DNA from: Burkholderia ubonensis
GTDB taxonomy: Bacteria; Pseudomonadota; Gammaproteobacteria; Burkholderiales; Burkholderiaceae
Length of the DNA stretch: 64,000 bases
Assembly: GCF_001718695.1 (NCBI RefSeq)
Contig: NZ_CP013422.1
Location: 372,001-436,000, forward strand
Direction: 5' to 3'
Shown here: positions 36,442-44,823 of the stretch, one piece after another
How the letters are laid out: each line of letters starts with the position of its first letter
Numbering within the stretch: position 1 is the first letter of the stretch
Notes under the pieces: generated by a model
Told to the model about the DNA's origin: nothing
The model's database searches: none
The model's input: the letters and a program-made list of their open reading frames with translations, nothing else
Program-made: the position numbers and the translations under genes

Positions 36442-37359
36442 ATGGAGTTGAGACATCTGCGCTACTTCGTCGCGGTGGCCGAGGAGCGGAATTTCACGCG
36501 CGCGGCGGAGCGGCTGCACATCGCGCAGCCGCCGCTGAGCCGCCAGATCCAGCAGCTCGAGGAACTGCTCGGGGTGCCGCTGTTCGAGCGCAACGCGCGG
36601 CCGCTGAAGCTGACCGACGCGGGGCGCTTCTTTCATTCGCATGCGGTGCAACTGCTCGCGCAGACGGCCGAGCTGGAATCGATGACCAAGCGCGTCGGCA
36701 AGATCGAGCGCAGCCTGTCGATCGGCTTCGTCGGCTCGACGCTGTACGGGATGCTGCCGAAGATCATCCGGCGCTATCGCGACGAATTCCCGGCGGTCGA
36801 GCTGAGCCTGCAGGAGCTGTCGACGATGGACCAGATCAAGGCGCTGAAGGAAGGGCGCATCGACGTCGGGTTCGGGCGCATCCGCCACGAGGACCCGAGC
36901 GTGCGGCGCGTCGTGCTGCGCGAGGAGCGGATGATCGTCGCGCTGCCGGTCGGCCATGCGCTCGACGGCGCGAAGGAGGTGCTGTCGCTGCACGACCTCG
37001 TCAACGACACGCTGATCATTTTTCCGAAGGCGCCGCGGCCGAGCTACGCCGACCAGGTGCTCGCCGCGTTCCACGACCGCGCGCTGAAGCCGCGCAGGAT
37101 CTACGAGACCCGCGAGCTGCAGATCGCGCTCGGGCTCGTCGCGGCGGGCGAGGGCATCTCGGTCGTGCCGCACAGCGTGTACGGGCTGAAGCGCGACGAC
37201 ATCAGCTACAAGCCGCTCGACGATCCGAACCTCGTGTCGCCGATCATCATGAGCATGCGCATGCTCGACGAATCGGAGGACATCCGCGCGATGCAGGCGC
37301 TGATCTACCGGCTGTACGACGAGTCGCAGATCGAGTATCTGCATCCGCAGCCCGAATGA
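36442..37359 (+). CDS. LysR-type regulator (CatR/BenM-like)
   Basis: A 305-residue LysR protein with GGGAGGAA upstream of the ATG. The N-terminal helix-turn-helix is ELRHLRYFVAVAEERNFTRAAERLHIAQPPLSRQI, and the effector domain follows from about residue 90. The sequence resembles CatR/BenM regulators of aromatic-acid (muconate-responsive) catabolism (GFVGSTLYGMLPKIIR; VAAGEGISVVPHSV). No aromatic-degradation operon is next to it. It may control the alpha/beta hydrolase gene 81 bp downstream on the same strand, or act at a distance. Confidence 0.9.
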   Translation: MELRHLRYFVAVAEERNFTRAAERLHIAQPPLSRQIQQLEELLGVPLFERNARPLKLTDAGRFFHSHAVQLLAQTAELESMTKRVGKIERSLSIGFVGSTLYGMLPKIIRRYRDEFPAVELSLQELSTMDQIKALKEGRIDVGFGRIRHEDPSVRRVVLREERMIVALPVGHALDGAKEVLSLHDLVNDTLIIFPKAPRPSYADQVLAAFHDRALKPRRIYETRELQIALGLVAAGEGISVVPHSVYGLKRDDISYKPLDDPNLVSPIIMSMRMLDESEDIRAMQALIYRLYDESQIEYLHPQPE

Positions 37360-37440
37360 GCGCGCCGCCGCCGGCGGCTTGCTCGACGCCGCGCGTGCGG
37401 CCGCCATCATGCAGACGACTGACCACCCACACGTGCACCC

Positions 37441-38244
37441 ATGACCGACATCGTAATCGACGAAAGCTGGATCGAGACGCCGCAAGGGCGTCTCTTCGCG
37501 AAACGCTGGCGCGGCGCGCAGCCAGCCGCGCACGAGCGCGCCGCACCGGTCGTGCTGCTGCACGATTCGCTCGGCTGTGTCGAGCTTTGGCGCGACTTCC
37601 CCGCGCAGCTCGCGCGTGCCGCTGCGCGCGACGTGATCGCGTACGACCGGCTCGGCTTCGGCCGTTCGGACCGTCACCCAGGACAACTCGCCGCGACGTT
37701 CGTGCGCGACGAGGCCGAGCACGACTTCGCCGCGGTACTGGAAGGGTTCGGCGTCGACCCGTTCGTCGCGTTCGGCCACAGCGTCGGCGGCGGGATGGCG
37801 GTTGCGTGCGCGGCCGCGCATGCGCGGCGCTGCCGGGCGCTGATCACGGTCGCCGCGCAGGCATTCGTGGAAGGTCGCACGCTGGACAGCATTCGCGACG
37901 CCGCCCGGCAATTCGACGCACCGGGGCAGCTCGACCGTCTCGCGCGCCATCACGGCGACAAGGCCGAATGGGTGTTGCGCGCGTGGGTCGATACGTGGCT
38001 GTCGGCGGCGTTTCGCGACTGGAGCCTGGACGACGTGCTGCCGCACGTGCGCTGCCCGACGCTTGCGATTCACGGCGCGCAGGACGAGTACGGCTCGGAT
38101 GCGCATCCGAAGCGGATCGCCGCGCGTGTGGCGGGGCCGTCGTCGTGGCTGTTACTCGACCGATGCGGGCACATCCCGCACCGCGAGCGTCCCGCCGACG
38201 TGCTCGCGGCCGTCGCGACGCTGCTGCACGACGCGCACGCGTAA
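37441..38244 (+). CDS. Alpha/beta hydrolase
   Basis: A 267-residue cytoplasmic protein of the alpha/beta hydrolase fold. The oxyanion region is VVLLHDSLGCVELW, the nucleophile elbow GHSVGGG (serine near residue 117), the acid residue in AIHGAQDEYG and the catalytic histidine in DRCGHIPHRERP. It hydrolyses an ester, lactone or C-C bond of unknown substrate. It lies 81 bp after the LysR gene and may be part of a short operon with it. The ATG at 37441 has no clear ribosome site, but no better start exists. Confidence 0.85.
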   Translation: MTDIVIDESWIETPQGRLFAKRWRGAQPAAHERAAPVVLLHDSLGCVELWRDFPAQLARAAARDVIAYDRLGFGRSDRHPGQLAATFVRDEAEHDFAAVLEGFGVDPFVAFGHSVGGGMAVACAAAHARRCRALITVAAQAFVEGRTLDSIRDAARQFDAPGQLDRLARHHGDKAEWVLRAWVDTWLSAAFRDWSLDDVLPHVRCPTLAIHGAQDEYGSDAHPKRIAARVAGPSSWLLLDRCGHIPHRERPADVLAAVATLLHDAHA

Positions 38245-38290
38245 GCGCGCGCCCGCTGCGACGCACGCGGCGAGCCGCGCCCGCCGACGC

Positions 38291-38638
38291 TCAGAACGCC
38301 AGCTGGATCGCGAGGTCGATCGCGAGCAGCGCGATCGAACAGCCGATGCCGAGGACCACATTCGGCAGCCGATGCTCGAAATCGCGGTCCCTGCGCATCG
38401 CCGCGCCGAGCAGGTACAGCGCTTCGACGACGATCTGCAGGCCGACGAACAGCAGCATCAGCAGGTATTCGTAGCCCATCTCCTTGAAGCCGGCGAAGTG
38501 CATCCCGTGATCGCGGACCCACTGGCCGACGCGCAGCAGCTCGTAGACGAACAGCAGCGCGGGGAACAGGTAGCTGACGAAATAGGTCGGCACGCTGGCG
38601 TGCCGCAGTTCGAGGTGGAAATGATGCGTGGCAGCCAT
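38291..38638 (-). CDS. Small hypothetical membrane protein
   Basis: A 115-residue protein with GAGGA 7 bases before its ATG. It starts with a histidine-containing segment (MAATHHFHLELRHASVPTY) and has three hydrophobic stretches (SYLFPALLFVYELL; EYLLMLLFVGLQIVVEALYLLGA; VVLGIGCSIALLAIDLAIQLAF). No family was recognised. It ends 46 bp from the convergent hydrolase gene. Confidence 0.65.
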   Translation of the reverse strand: MAATHHFHLELRHASVPTYFVSYLFPALLFVYELLRVGQWVRDHGMHFAGFKEMGYEYLLMLLFVGLQIVVEALYLLGAAMRRDRDFEHRLPNVVLGIGCSIALLAIDLAIQLAF

Positions 38639-38848
38639 CACGAATTCCTCCTTGCAATGCATGATTGCGGTCGCGACGGCGGCGCGGCGAGGTGCGGGCC
38701 AAACGGATGTCCCGATGCTGCGTGCGCAGCCGTACGTCATCAGCATACTGCTGCGCGGTGAATTTGGCATGCGCTGACGGCGTTCGTCGTAACAAACCTG
38801 TTGTGCAGTGCGCAAACGGGGTAGCGCGCGGCGAGGTCGCGTGCGTGC

Positions 38849-39544
38849 TCAGAAATGCCCGGTGAAGCGGTACCGGCTGCCCGGATGCCACAGATTGACC
38901 GTCGACGCGACGACGCCTTGCGACCACGTGCGCCGGTGCAGCATCAGGCACGGCTCGCGCTCGTCCATCGTCAGCAGGCGGCGCGTTTCCGCATCGGGCA
39001 TCGCGGCCTCGATCCGGTATTCGACGCGCTGCAGCGGCGCGACGCGCGTCAGGTACTGGTTCGGCGTCGTCGTCGTGAAGTCCTGCAGCGCATAGTCGGG
39101 CGCGCAGGCCGGATTGACCCAGCGCTCCTCGAGCTGCACGGGCGTGTCGTTCTCGAAGTGCAGCACGCGCGAATGGAAGATCGGCTTGCCGGCGTCGAGC
39201 TGCATCTCGTCGGCGAGCTTCGCGTCGGCGATCGTCGCGCCGACCTGCAGCACCTGCGCGCGATAGCCGTGGCCGCGCGCGCCGACTTCGTCCGAGATGC
39301 TGCGGATCGCGACGAGCGTCGACTCGTACTTCGGCGTCGCGACGAAGGTGCCGGAGCCGCGGGTGCGCGTCAGCACCTGCTCGGCCGTCAGCTCGCGCAG
39401 CGCGCGGTTGACGGTCATCCGCGCGACGTTGAATTCGCGCGCGAGTTCGTTCTCCGACGGCACCTGGTCGCCTTCCGCCCATTCGCCGGCGTGGATCCGC
39501 GCCAGGATGAAGTCCTTGATTTCCTGATAGATCGGTGTGGTCAT
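38849..39544 (-). CDS. GntR/HutC-family transcriptional regulator
   Basis: A 231-residue protein: a winged helix-turn-helix at residues 1-70 (IYQEIKDFILARIHAGEWAEGDQVPSENELAREFNVARMTVNRALREL) and a UTRA ligand domain from about 90 to 225 (ERWVNPACAPDYALQDFTTTTPNQYL; LHRRTWSQGVVASTVNLWHPGSRYRF). This is the architecture and sequence style of HutC, the histidine-utilisation repressor that senses urocanate. No hut catabolic genes are present in the window, so the symbol is withheld. It may be a second HutC paralogue or act on a distant operon. Confidence 0.88.
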   Translation of the reverse strand: MTTPIYQEIKDFILARIHAGEWAEGDQVPSENELAREFNVARMTVNRALRELTAEQVLTRTRGSGTFVATPKYESTLVAIRSISDEVGARGHGYRAQVLQVGATIADAKLADEMQLDAGKPIFHSRVLHFENDTPVQLEERWVNPACAPDYALQDFTTTTPNQYLTRVAPLQRVEYRIEAAMPDAETRRLLTMDEREPCLMLHRRTWSQGVVASTVNLWHPGSRYRFTGHF

Positions 39545-39807
39545 GGCATTGCTGTTCGAGAGACGGCAGCCGCGTGCCGTCGCGTGCCGGCGGTCGTCCG
39601 CGGTTCGTCCCGGGTTCATCCGGTGCCCGGGCGGAGTGTACCGGGTTCGATGCCGCGCCGGCCCGCTTGCGGGCCGGTGCTTCGGGTAAGTCCGGCGTCC
39701 ACGCGATGTGCTCGCGACCGGCTGCACCGGCGGCAACAGCCGCATCGGGCACGCGGCGGCTGCAAAAGTATAGACAAATGCATGGTTGCGCCTCTGACAG
39801 GAACGCC

Positions 39808-40053
39808 ATGAAGAAACGCGCGCTCGGTATTGCCCTTGCCTGCATCGCGGTCGGTGCGCACGCAAAGGATGGGTCGACGATCCGCTTCGTCGCCGCAGGG
39901 TGGCGACAGTCGAATGGCGGACGAGTGCGCCGTCGAAAGTATCGGAAGCCTATGTCGCGTCGATCGTTCGCTTCGTGTTGTCGTTACGTGTGGGTGTCAA
40001 ACATCGTCAATTCAGTCCTGACTGGTACACCGCGTAGGGTCGGCGGGCGTTAA
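39808..40053 (+). pseudogene. Possible decayed secreted-protein gene
   Basis: An ATG preceded by GACAGGAA opens a clean signal peptide (MKKRALGIALACIAVGAHAKDG) followed by STIRFVAAG. The frame then becomes an Arg-rich, non-protein-like sequence, which suggests a frameshift near 39900. The start resembles Burkholderia fimbria-like or spore-coat-U-like secreted proteins, but too little is left to say. The rest of the gap from 39545 to 40098 shows nothing else. Confidence 0.3.
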
Positions 40054-40098
40054 GCCGGTATCAGCCGAATCGGCGGCTGACCTATCCGGGAGCGTTCC

Positions 40099-40236
40099 AT
40101 GAACCGCATCGTGAAGATTTTGACGGCCGGCGCACTCGCATGTGCCGTGCTCGTGCCGGCCCTCGCCGAAGCGCATTCGCACCGCGTGTGCCATTTCGAT
40201 CATCACCACCATCGCGTGTGCCGCTGGGTGCGCTGA
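40099..40236 (+). CDS. Short exported His/Cys-rich peptide
   Basis: A 45-codon gene with GGGAGCG upstream of its ATG. It encodes a signal peptide (MNRIVKILTAGALACAVLVP, then ALAEA) and a mature part of only about 20 residues: HSHRVCHFDHHHHRVCRWVR. Two VC pairs flank a run of histidines, so it could bind zinc, copper or nickel in the periplasm. It lies 58 bp before another small secreted protein gene on the same strand. The function is not known; a metal-buffering or envelope-stress peptide is a guess. Confidence 0.6.
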   Translation: MNRIVKILTAGALACAVLVPALAEAHSHRVCHFDHHHHRVCRWVR

Positions 40237-40294
40237 GCATGGCTTTGCCCGGCTACGGCCGGGATGATTTCGCGATACAGGCAATCAGGAGAGG

Positions 40295-40783
40295 ATGATG
40301 AAAAAGACGATGTTGATCGCCGCGTTTGCCGCGAGCTTCGGCCTGTCGGGCGCTGCGTTCGCACAGGTGCAGGCGCCGGCCAGCGCGCCGGCTGGCACGA
40401 CCGGCCTGTGCAAGGACGGCTCGTTCTATGCGGGCGCATCGAAGAAGGGCGCGTGCGCAGGACACAAAGGCGTGAAGGCCTGGTATGGCGCGTCGGCTGC
40501 TGCTGCGGGCAGCGCATCGGCCAGCGCATCGGCAGCAGTGCCCGCGACGGCTGCGTCGGGCGGTGCTGCGTCCGGCGCCGCGCCGGTGAAAAGCGCGTCG
40601 GCCGCCGCCGCCGCAGCCGCGCCGGGCGGCGGCGCGGGCAAGGTATGGGCCAACGACAGCACGAAGGTCTATCACTGCTCGACCGACAAGTATTACGGCA
40701 AGACCAAGCACGGCAGCTACATGTCGGAAGCCGATGCGAAGGCGAAGGGCTTTCACCCGTCGCACGGCAAAGCCTGCTCGTAA
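40295..40783 (+). CDS. Secreted DUF3761-like protein with low-complexity linker
   Basis: A 162-residue exported protein (161 if it starts at the second ATG, 40298, which is better spaced from AGGAGAGG). A signal peptide ends at AFAQ. The first module (GLCKDGSFYAGASKKGACAGHKGVKAWYG) matches the DUF3761 pattern with two cysteines. An Ala/Ser-rich linker of about 60 residues leads to a second Cys-containing module (VYHCSTDKYYGKTKHGSYMSEADAKAKGFHP). It is probably periplasmic or secreted; its function is unknown. A strong terminator follows 58 bp after the stop codon. Confidence 0.75.
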   Translation: MMKKTMLIAAFAASFGLSGAAFAQVQAPASAPAGTTGLCKDGSFYAGASKKGACAGHKGVKAWYGASAAAAGSASASASAAVPATAASGGAASGAAPVKSASAAAAAAAPGGGAGKVWANDSTKVYHCSTDKYYGKTKHGSYMSEADAKAKGFHPSHGKACS

Positions 40784-40840
40784 GGCGATGGCGCGGGTAG
40801 GTTCCGCGCCGAGTCCGTCGACGCGCCGTTGGGCGTCGTG

Positions 40841-40867
40841 CCCCGCCGTTGTGGCGGGGCTTTTTTG
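40841..40867 (+). terminator. Intrinsic terminator
   Basis: The GC-rich stem CCCCGCC / GGCGGGG with a short loop is followed by TTTTTTGTTT, ending the small secreted-protein transcript. Confidence 0.92.
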
Positions 40868-41054
40868 TTTCGTTGCGGATCGTCGGGGGCAGCCTCGGGT
40901 TGAGTCCGGAGCCATGAAGCGTCCGACGATGACACGTTGAGCATCGTTGACAACCGTTCCTCGTTTTGGGACGATATTTTCAGTCTCGGGGTACCGCTAC
41001 CTCTTACGCTTGCTCTAACGTTCGGTATAAACGTTGGGCTGGCGAGGTACGTTC

Positions 41055-41393
41055 ATGTCCCCCACCCAAGCCGCATGGCTCATTCTTGCTGCGAGCGTCG
41101 CCGCTGAATCACTCGGCACTGCAGCCCTCAATCTCTCCGTTGGCTTTACTCGCCTGCTTCCGACAGTACTGACCGTGACGTTCTACGTGGCAGCTGTCAT
41201 TCTGATGGCCGTCGCGACGAAGAGAATCGAAATGAGTTTGGCATACGCAGCCTGGGCTGGAAGCAGCGTCGTGCTGACGGTAGTGATAGGTTTCGTCTGG
41301 TTTGGAGAGTCGATGAACGTCGTTAAGGCGATTGGATTGATCGCTGCGATATCCGGCATCGTTTTGCTGAACTTCAGCAGCAACGGCGCATAG
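41055..41393 (+). CDS. Small multidrug resistance (SMR) exporter
   Basis: A 112-residue protein with four transmembrane helices. The essential membrane glutamate is in ASVAAESLGTAAL (E18). The rest follows the EmrE pattern, including ILMAVATKRIEMSLAYAAWAGSSVVLTVVIGFVWFGES. SMR proteins are dimeric proton antiporters for quaternary ammonium compounds, guanidinium or polyamines. GGCGAGG precedes the ATG. The locally lower GC from 40920 to 42600, with pseudogene debris after it, suggests an acquired or decaying patch. The 319 bp that follow (41394-41712) hold no recognisable feature. Confidence 0.88.
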   Translation: MSPTQAAWLILAASVAAESLGTAALNLSVGFTRLLPTVLTVTFYVAAVILMAVATKRIEMSLAYAAWAGSSVVLTVVIGFVWFGESMNVVKAIGLIAAISGIVLLNFSSNGA

Positions 41394-41712
41394 CCCGCCC
41401 ACGGACGCTTCGGAGAACGCTGGATGACTGCGCAGGGACGGGTTATGCGTCGTGCATGAACGCCAGTGTCCGGGCCGGTTGCCGCGCTCGGGTGTGGGGC
41501 GCAGTACGGCCAAGAACGGTCGATCGACACAGCGCCTAGATCGCTGACAATCGGGGCGCATTCACCAAATTGGTAGTTGCGGTCCTGAACGCTCCGGTAC
41601 GTAGAATTTTGAATTTCACGTGGTGGCGCATGCATGACTACCTAACCGAATAGTTGCGTAGGCCGTCCGATGCTGACTCATGCTAGTCTCCGAAGACGAA
41701 AGGGAGGCTTTC

Positions 41713-41952
41713 ATGCAACGAACGATCGCGTACCGCGGCTTCGAGATTCAGGTCGAATTGACTCCGGCTGCTGATGAGGACACCTTCGACGTGACCTTTC
41801 AGATTAAAGGCGCCACAAACCTCGAAGTGCTCGGCGCGCGGGGAGGCCGCATCTCGTTGCGCAACGGCCCTTTTACTGAGCGATGGGCCTATCTGGTAGC
41901 CGAAATCGCCGGCCAAGCTGCTATCGACGTGTTACTCGGTCCCGTCGACTGA
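41713..41952 (+). CDS. Small hypothetical protein
   Basis: A 79-residue cytoplasmic protein with an excellent AAAGGGAGG ribosome site 6 bases before its ATG. It reads as a compact alpha/beta domain (TIAYRGFEIQVELTPAADEDTFDVTFQIKG ... TERWAYLVAEIAGQAAIDVLLG). No named family was recognised. It precedes the transglutaminase pseudogene by 36 bp. Confidence 0.65.
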   Translation: MQRTIAYRGFEIQVELTPAADEDTFDVTFQIKGATNLEVLGARGGRISLRNGPFTERWAYLVAEIAGQAAIDVLLGPVD

Positions 41953-41988
41953 TTCAATGTTTGTTTCCCGATGCAATACTCTCAGTGA

Positions 41989-42240
41989 TCGCATAGGGGA
42001 CGGCGCTATTACACTGGCTATATCAGCGATGTGGGCTTGCCGCCCGTTGCGGCGCCGATGGATTTCGCGGGGTAGTTCGAAGCCTATGTGGGCGGTAGCT
42101 GGCCGACCTTCGATCCGCGAAACAACGCGCCGCGTAATGGACGTGTTTTGACGGCATACGGGCGCGATGCCGCGGATGTCGCGATCAGCAATGCATTCGG
42201 GGCCGCCGTGCTAACGCACTTCATGGTGCACTGCGACCAG
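41989..42240 (+). pseudogene. Transglutaminase-like protein, C-terminal fragment with in-frame stop
   Basis: The frame reads RYYTGYISDVGLPPVAAPMDFAG, then TAG (42073-42075), then [19 protein letters not shown] followed by [19 protein letters not shown]. This is the conserved end of bacterial transglutaminase-like proteins, including the catalytic Asp in FDPRNN. In intact relatives a tryptophan precedes FEA, so TAG appears to be a mutated TGG. The N-terminal two-thirds, with the catalytic Cys and His, are missing. Homology fades after 42240. From there to 42599 nothing is recognisable. Confidence 0.75.
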
Positions 42241-42599
42241 GCAGGACCGAGCCACGATCCTGCCGACGCTGAGCCGGCGCGGAAATGTACGGATAGGATG
42301 CGTCGCGTGGCAACGTCGCCGTTCGAATCGAACGGTGAATTGCGCAGAGCTGAGCGTTCGTGGCGCAACGTCCTAAGACTGGTCAAAGCATTGAGGTCCC
42401 CCCCAGCGGCCGCTTTGGAGAAGGTTGAATGCCCGTTGTGGGTCAATCCGAGACCATCGCACGTTGCAACGCGTCTGCCGACCGCATTCGGCCATTTTGA
42501 TACGTTCGACATCGCGGTGTGGTTCGTCGACAATCCGCTGGGGGGGCAGCCTCCAGCGTCACAAGTGCCCCAACTCGCGAACAATCGGATGGCGCAAGA

Positions 42600-43427
42600 A
42601 TGACCTCGCATGCAGAAATATATTTGAGAGATTTTCATCGGCGCCGGGCGGGAGCAACGCGTCGAGCCTATGGTAATCGACCTGCCCGATCTGCGCAGGC
42701 GGCATACCCTTCCTCCTATCACGCACTGGCGAATCGTGTGCCGAATGAAGCGATGTCGCGGACTGTCCTCGACCTGGCATGTGGCGATGGGCCATTGCTG
42801 CAAATTCTGAACGACAGGGGGCATGCAGCCACGAAGCTGATTGGCATAGACATGAGCGATGGCGAGTTGAGCGTGGCTCGGGGAATATTGCCGCACGAAA
42901 TACGATTGCTCAACGAGCGCGCACAAGAAATGTCGCTCGATAGCGGTTCAGTAGACTACGTGCTGTCGCACATGGCTCTCATGTTGATGGACGATATCGA
43001 ACAAGTGGTCCGAGAGATCCGCCGGGTATTACGTGACGGCGGCAGTTTTTCCGCTATCGTGGGGCGGAGCTTTTTGACCGGCAAGGTCGGCGAAGTCTTT
43101 CTGGACATCTTCAAGCCAATCGCGAAGGCTCGGCTCACCGAGTTGCGACTCGGCGACGCGCGCACGCGCAGTGAAGCCGGTTGGCAAGAACTGCTAAAAC
43201 GCGATTTTGTTGATGTGGCTTTTGAAGACATCGACATCGACTGGACACCTACACCCGAGCAGCTGTGGTTGGACATGCTGGACACCTACGATGCCGACCG
43301 GATGTCGGAAGCGGCGCGCGCGCAGTTCAAAAGTGAACTGTTGTCGGCGTTCGCGCCCATGCAAAGCGACGACGGTACGTTGCAAACTGGATGGGGCCTG
43401 CGTCTGGTTCAGGCCACTGCTGCCTAG
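42600..43427 (+). CDS. Class I SAM-dependent methyltransferase
   Basis: A 275-residue protein started at ATG 42600, because upstream codons belong to decayed sequence. The Rossmann core has motif [17 protein letters not shown] (near residues 57-72), the acidic [13 protein letters not shown], and [29 protein letters not shown], typical of Methyltransf_11-type enzymes. The substrate is unknown. It is flanked by pseudogene debris on the left and a repeat-bearing gap on the right. Its codon use is less GC-biased than its neighbours, consistent with recent acquisition. Confidence 0.85.
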   Translation: MTSHAEIYLRDFHRRRAGATRRAYGNRPARSAQAAYPSSYHALANRVPNEAMSRTVLDLACGDGPLLQILNDRGHAATKLIGIDMSDGELSVARGILPHEIRLLNERAQEMSLDSGSVDYVLSHMALMLMDDIEQVVREIRRVLRDGGSFSAIVGRSFLTGKVGEVFLDIFKPIAKARLTELRLGDARTRSEAGWQELLKRDFVDVAFEDIDIDWTPTPEQLWLDMLDTYDADRMSEAARAQFKSELLSAFAPMQSDDGTLQTGWGLRLVQATAA

Positions 43428-43660
43428 CGGCGAGTTCGAGGGACGGCTCAGGTAGCACTGAGGTCGCTTGTAGATGCTCTCAGCCTGGGCTGATCTGCGA
43501 CGGTCGCACGTTGCAGGGGTAACCGGCTGCATCCGACCAGACGCGAATGCTATCGGCGCCACGCCTGACGCTGAATGGCCGTTAGAGGCAAATCTGACAG
43601 GCCGCACCGTGTCGAAAGCCCACATCCACGGAACTCCACGAAGGTTACTTTTCGCCGTTT

Positions 43661-43690
43661 CGCGACGCGACGCGACGCGACGCGACGCGC
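43661..43690. repeat. CGCGA pentanucleotide microsatellite
   Basis: Five perfect CGCGA units plus a partial sixth lie in the 333-bp gap between two convergent genes. Looser short repeats (GCGCAATGC, ACGCGATAC-type) follow at 43691-43735. A five-base period is prone to slippage, but no reading frame crosses it. The rest of the gap holds nothing else. Confidence 0.8.
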
Positions 43691-43760
43691 CGCAATGCGC
43701 AATGCGCGATACGGGATACGCGATACACGACACCGACTCACCGGCACGCTAGTCACCCCC

Positions 43761-44720
43761 TCACTGCCCAACCCCGCCCGCCGCGACCGCTCGCGGCCGC
43801 CCCTTGCGGCCCGCGAGCTCCCGCGTAAGCGCATCCGACACATAATGCGGGCCGTCGAACAAATACACCGAATACCCGCGATAAACAGCCAATTGCGCGG
43901 CCAGCTCATCCGCAGTGGCCGCGCGAAACCCACCACGCTCCGCGGGTCGGAACGCCTCCGCGATCAGCCGCACGCGTCGCTTGCCCAGCCGCGCGGCCAA
44001 GTCATCGACGTACGTACGCGCGACATACGGTTCGCGCGCATACACGCCGCAACCGTCCTGAAACAACACACCGACATCCGCGGGCAGCCACGTGACGAGC
44101 CAGTCGGCCAGCGCCTTCCCGCCGATGTTGCTCTGGTCGTACACGCTCACCCACAGCGGTCGCGGCAACCGGTTCAGGATCGCCGCGAGCTTCGGCGCGT
44201 CCTGCCAGGTCGGATCGATTTCGACGGGGAAGTAATAGCCGGTGACATGCAGCGGAACCGGCGCGCGTGCGACCGCGACCGACTGATCGGCAAGTGCCGA
44301 CAGCTGCGTGCGCGCACGCCGTTCGTCCTGGTAGCCGGCCAGGCCGAGGATCACGTTGCGGGCCCACGGCTCGCGGCCGATGCGTTGCCAGTCGGGAAGA
44401 TGCGAGGCCGTGCGCATGCCGGTGCCGGCGAGATACGCGGTATCGTCGACGGCACTCCACTGGATCAACAGCTCATGCACGCCGAGCTGCTGCCAGTTGC
44501 CGGCCGGATTGATCGTCGCGTTGTCGAGCTGCCAGACGATGCCGTCGGCGTGCACGTCGTGCGCCGTCCAGCTGCAAGCGGTCATTGCCAGCGACGCGGC
44601 AACGGCCGCGAACGGCGTCGCATGCGCCACGTGCACGCGCCGGCGCGGCCCAGCGGCCTGCCGGAGCCGGCCGATACGCTGCCGAAACCTGCGCAACGCG
44701 CGGATGGCATAGATGGTCAT
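43761..44720 (-). CDS. Lipoprotein with possible TIM-barrel fold, polysaccharide locus
   Basis: A 319-residue protein with GGAGG before its ATG. After an Arg-rich start, a lipobox-like LAMTACS (C49) implies lipidation. The body (GVHELLIQWSAVDDTAYL ... RPLWVSVYDQSNIGGKALADWL ... GVLFQDGCGVYAREPY ... VRLIAEAF) has the beta-alpha rhythm of a TIM barrel, similar to DUF4434-like or glycoside-hydrolase-related proteins. It ends a likely three-gene minus-strand operon, after the DUF2334 protein (103 bp) and a small exported protein. A role in trimming or sensing the surface glycan is inference; catalytic residues cannot be fixed by eye. Confidence 0.65.
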   Translation of the reverse strand: MTIYAIRALRRFRQRIGRLRQAAGPRRRVHVAHATPFAAVAASLAMTACSWTAHDVHADGIVWQLDNATINPAGNWQQLGVHELLIQWSAVDDTAYLAGTGMRTASHLPDWQRIGREPWARNVILGLAGYQDERRARTQLSALADQSVAVARAPVPLHVTGYYFPVEIDPTWQDAPKLAAILNRLPRPLWVSVYDQSNIGGKALADWLVTWLPADVGVLFQDGCGVYAREPYVARTYVDDLAARLGKRRVRLIAEAFRPAERGGFRAATADELAAQLAVYRGYSVYLFDGPHYVSDALTRELAGRKGRPRAVAAGGVGQ

Positions 44721-44774
44721 CGCTTGCCTCCAGATAAGCCCTCCCGCGCATCATCGTAGCCCATCCGAAGCACA

Positions 44775-44807
44775 CGCGCGATCCGCATCGTCATTGCGGA
44801 TCGCGCG
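44775..44807 (-). terminator. Hairpin between the DUF2334 and lipoprotein genes
   Basis: A perfect 13-bp inverted repeat (CGCGCGATCCGCA / TGCGGATCGCGCG) with a 7-base loop lies 16 bases after the DUF2334 stop codon. Without a T-run it may attenuate or protect the upstream message rather than end it. Confidence 0.55.
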
Positions 44808-44823
44808 CTTGCGGCCAGCCGCG

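Noticed and set aside
38849..39544. Histidine-utilisation operon
   Set aside because: Only the HutC-like regulator is present; no hutH, hutU or hutI homologue lies within the window.
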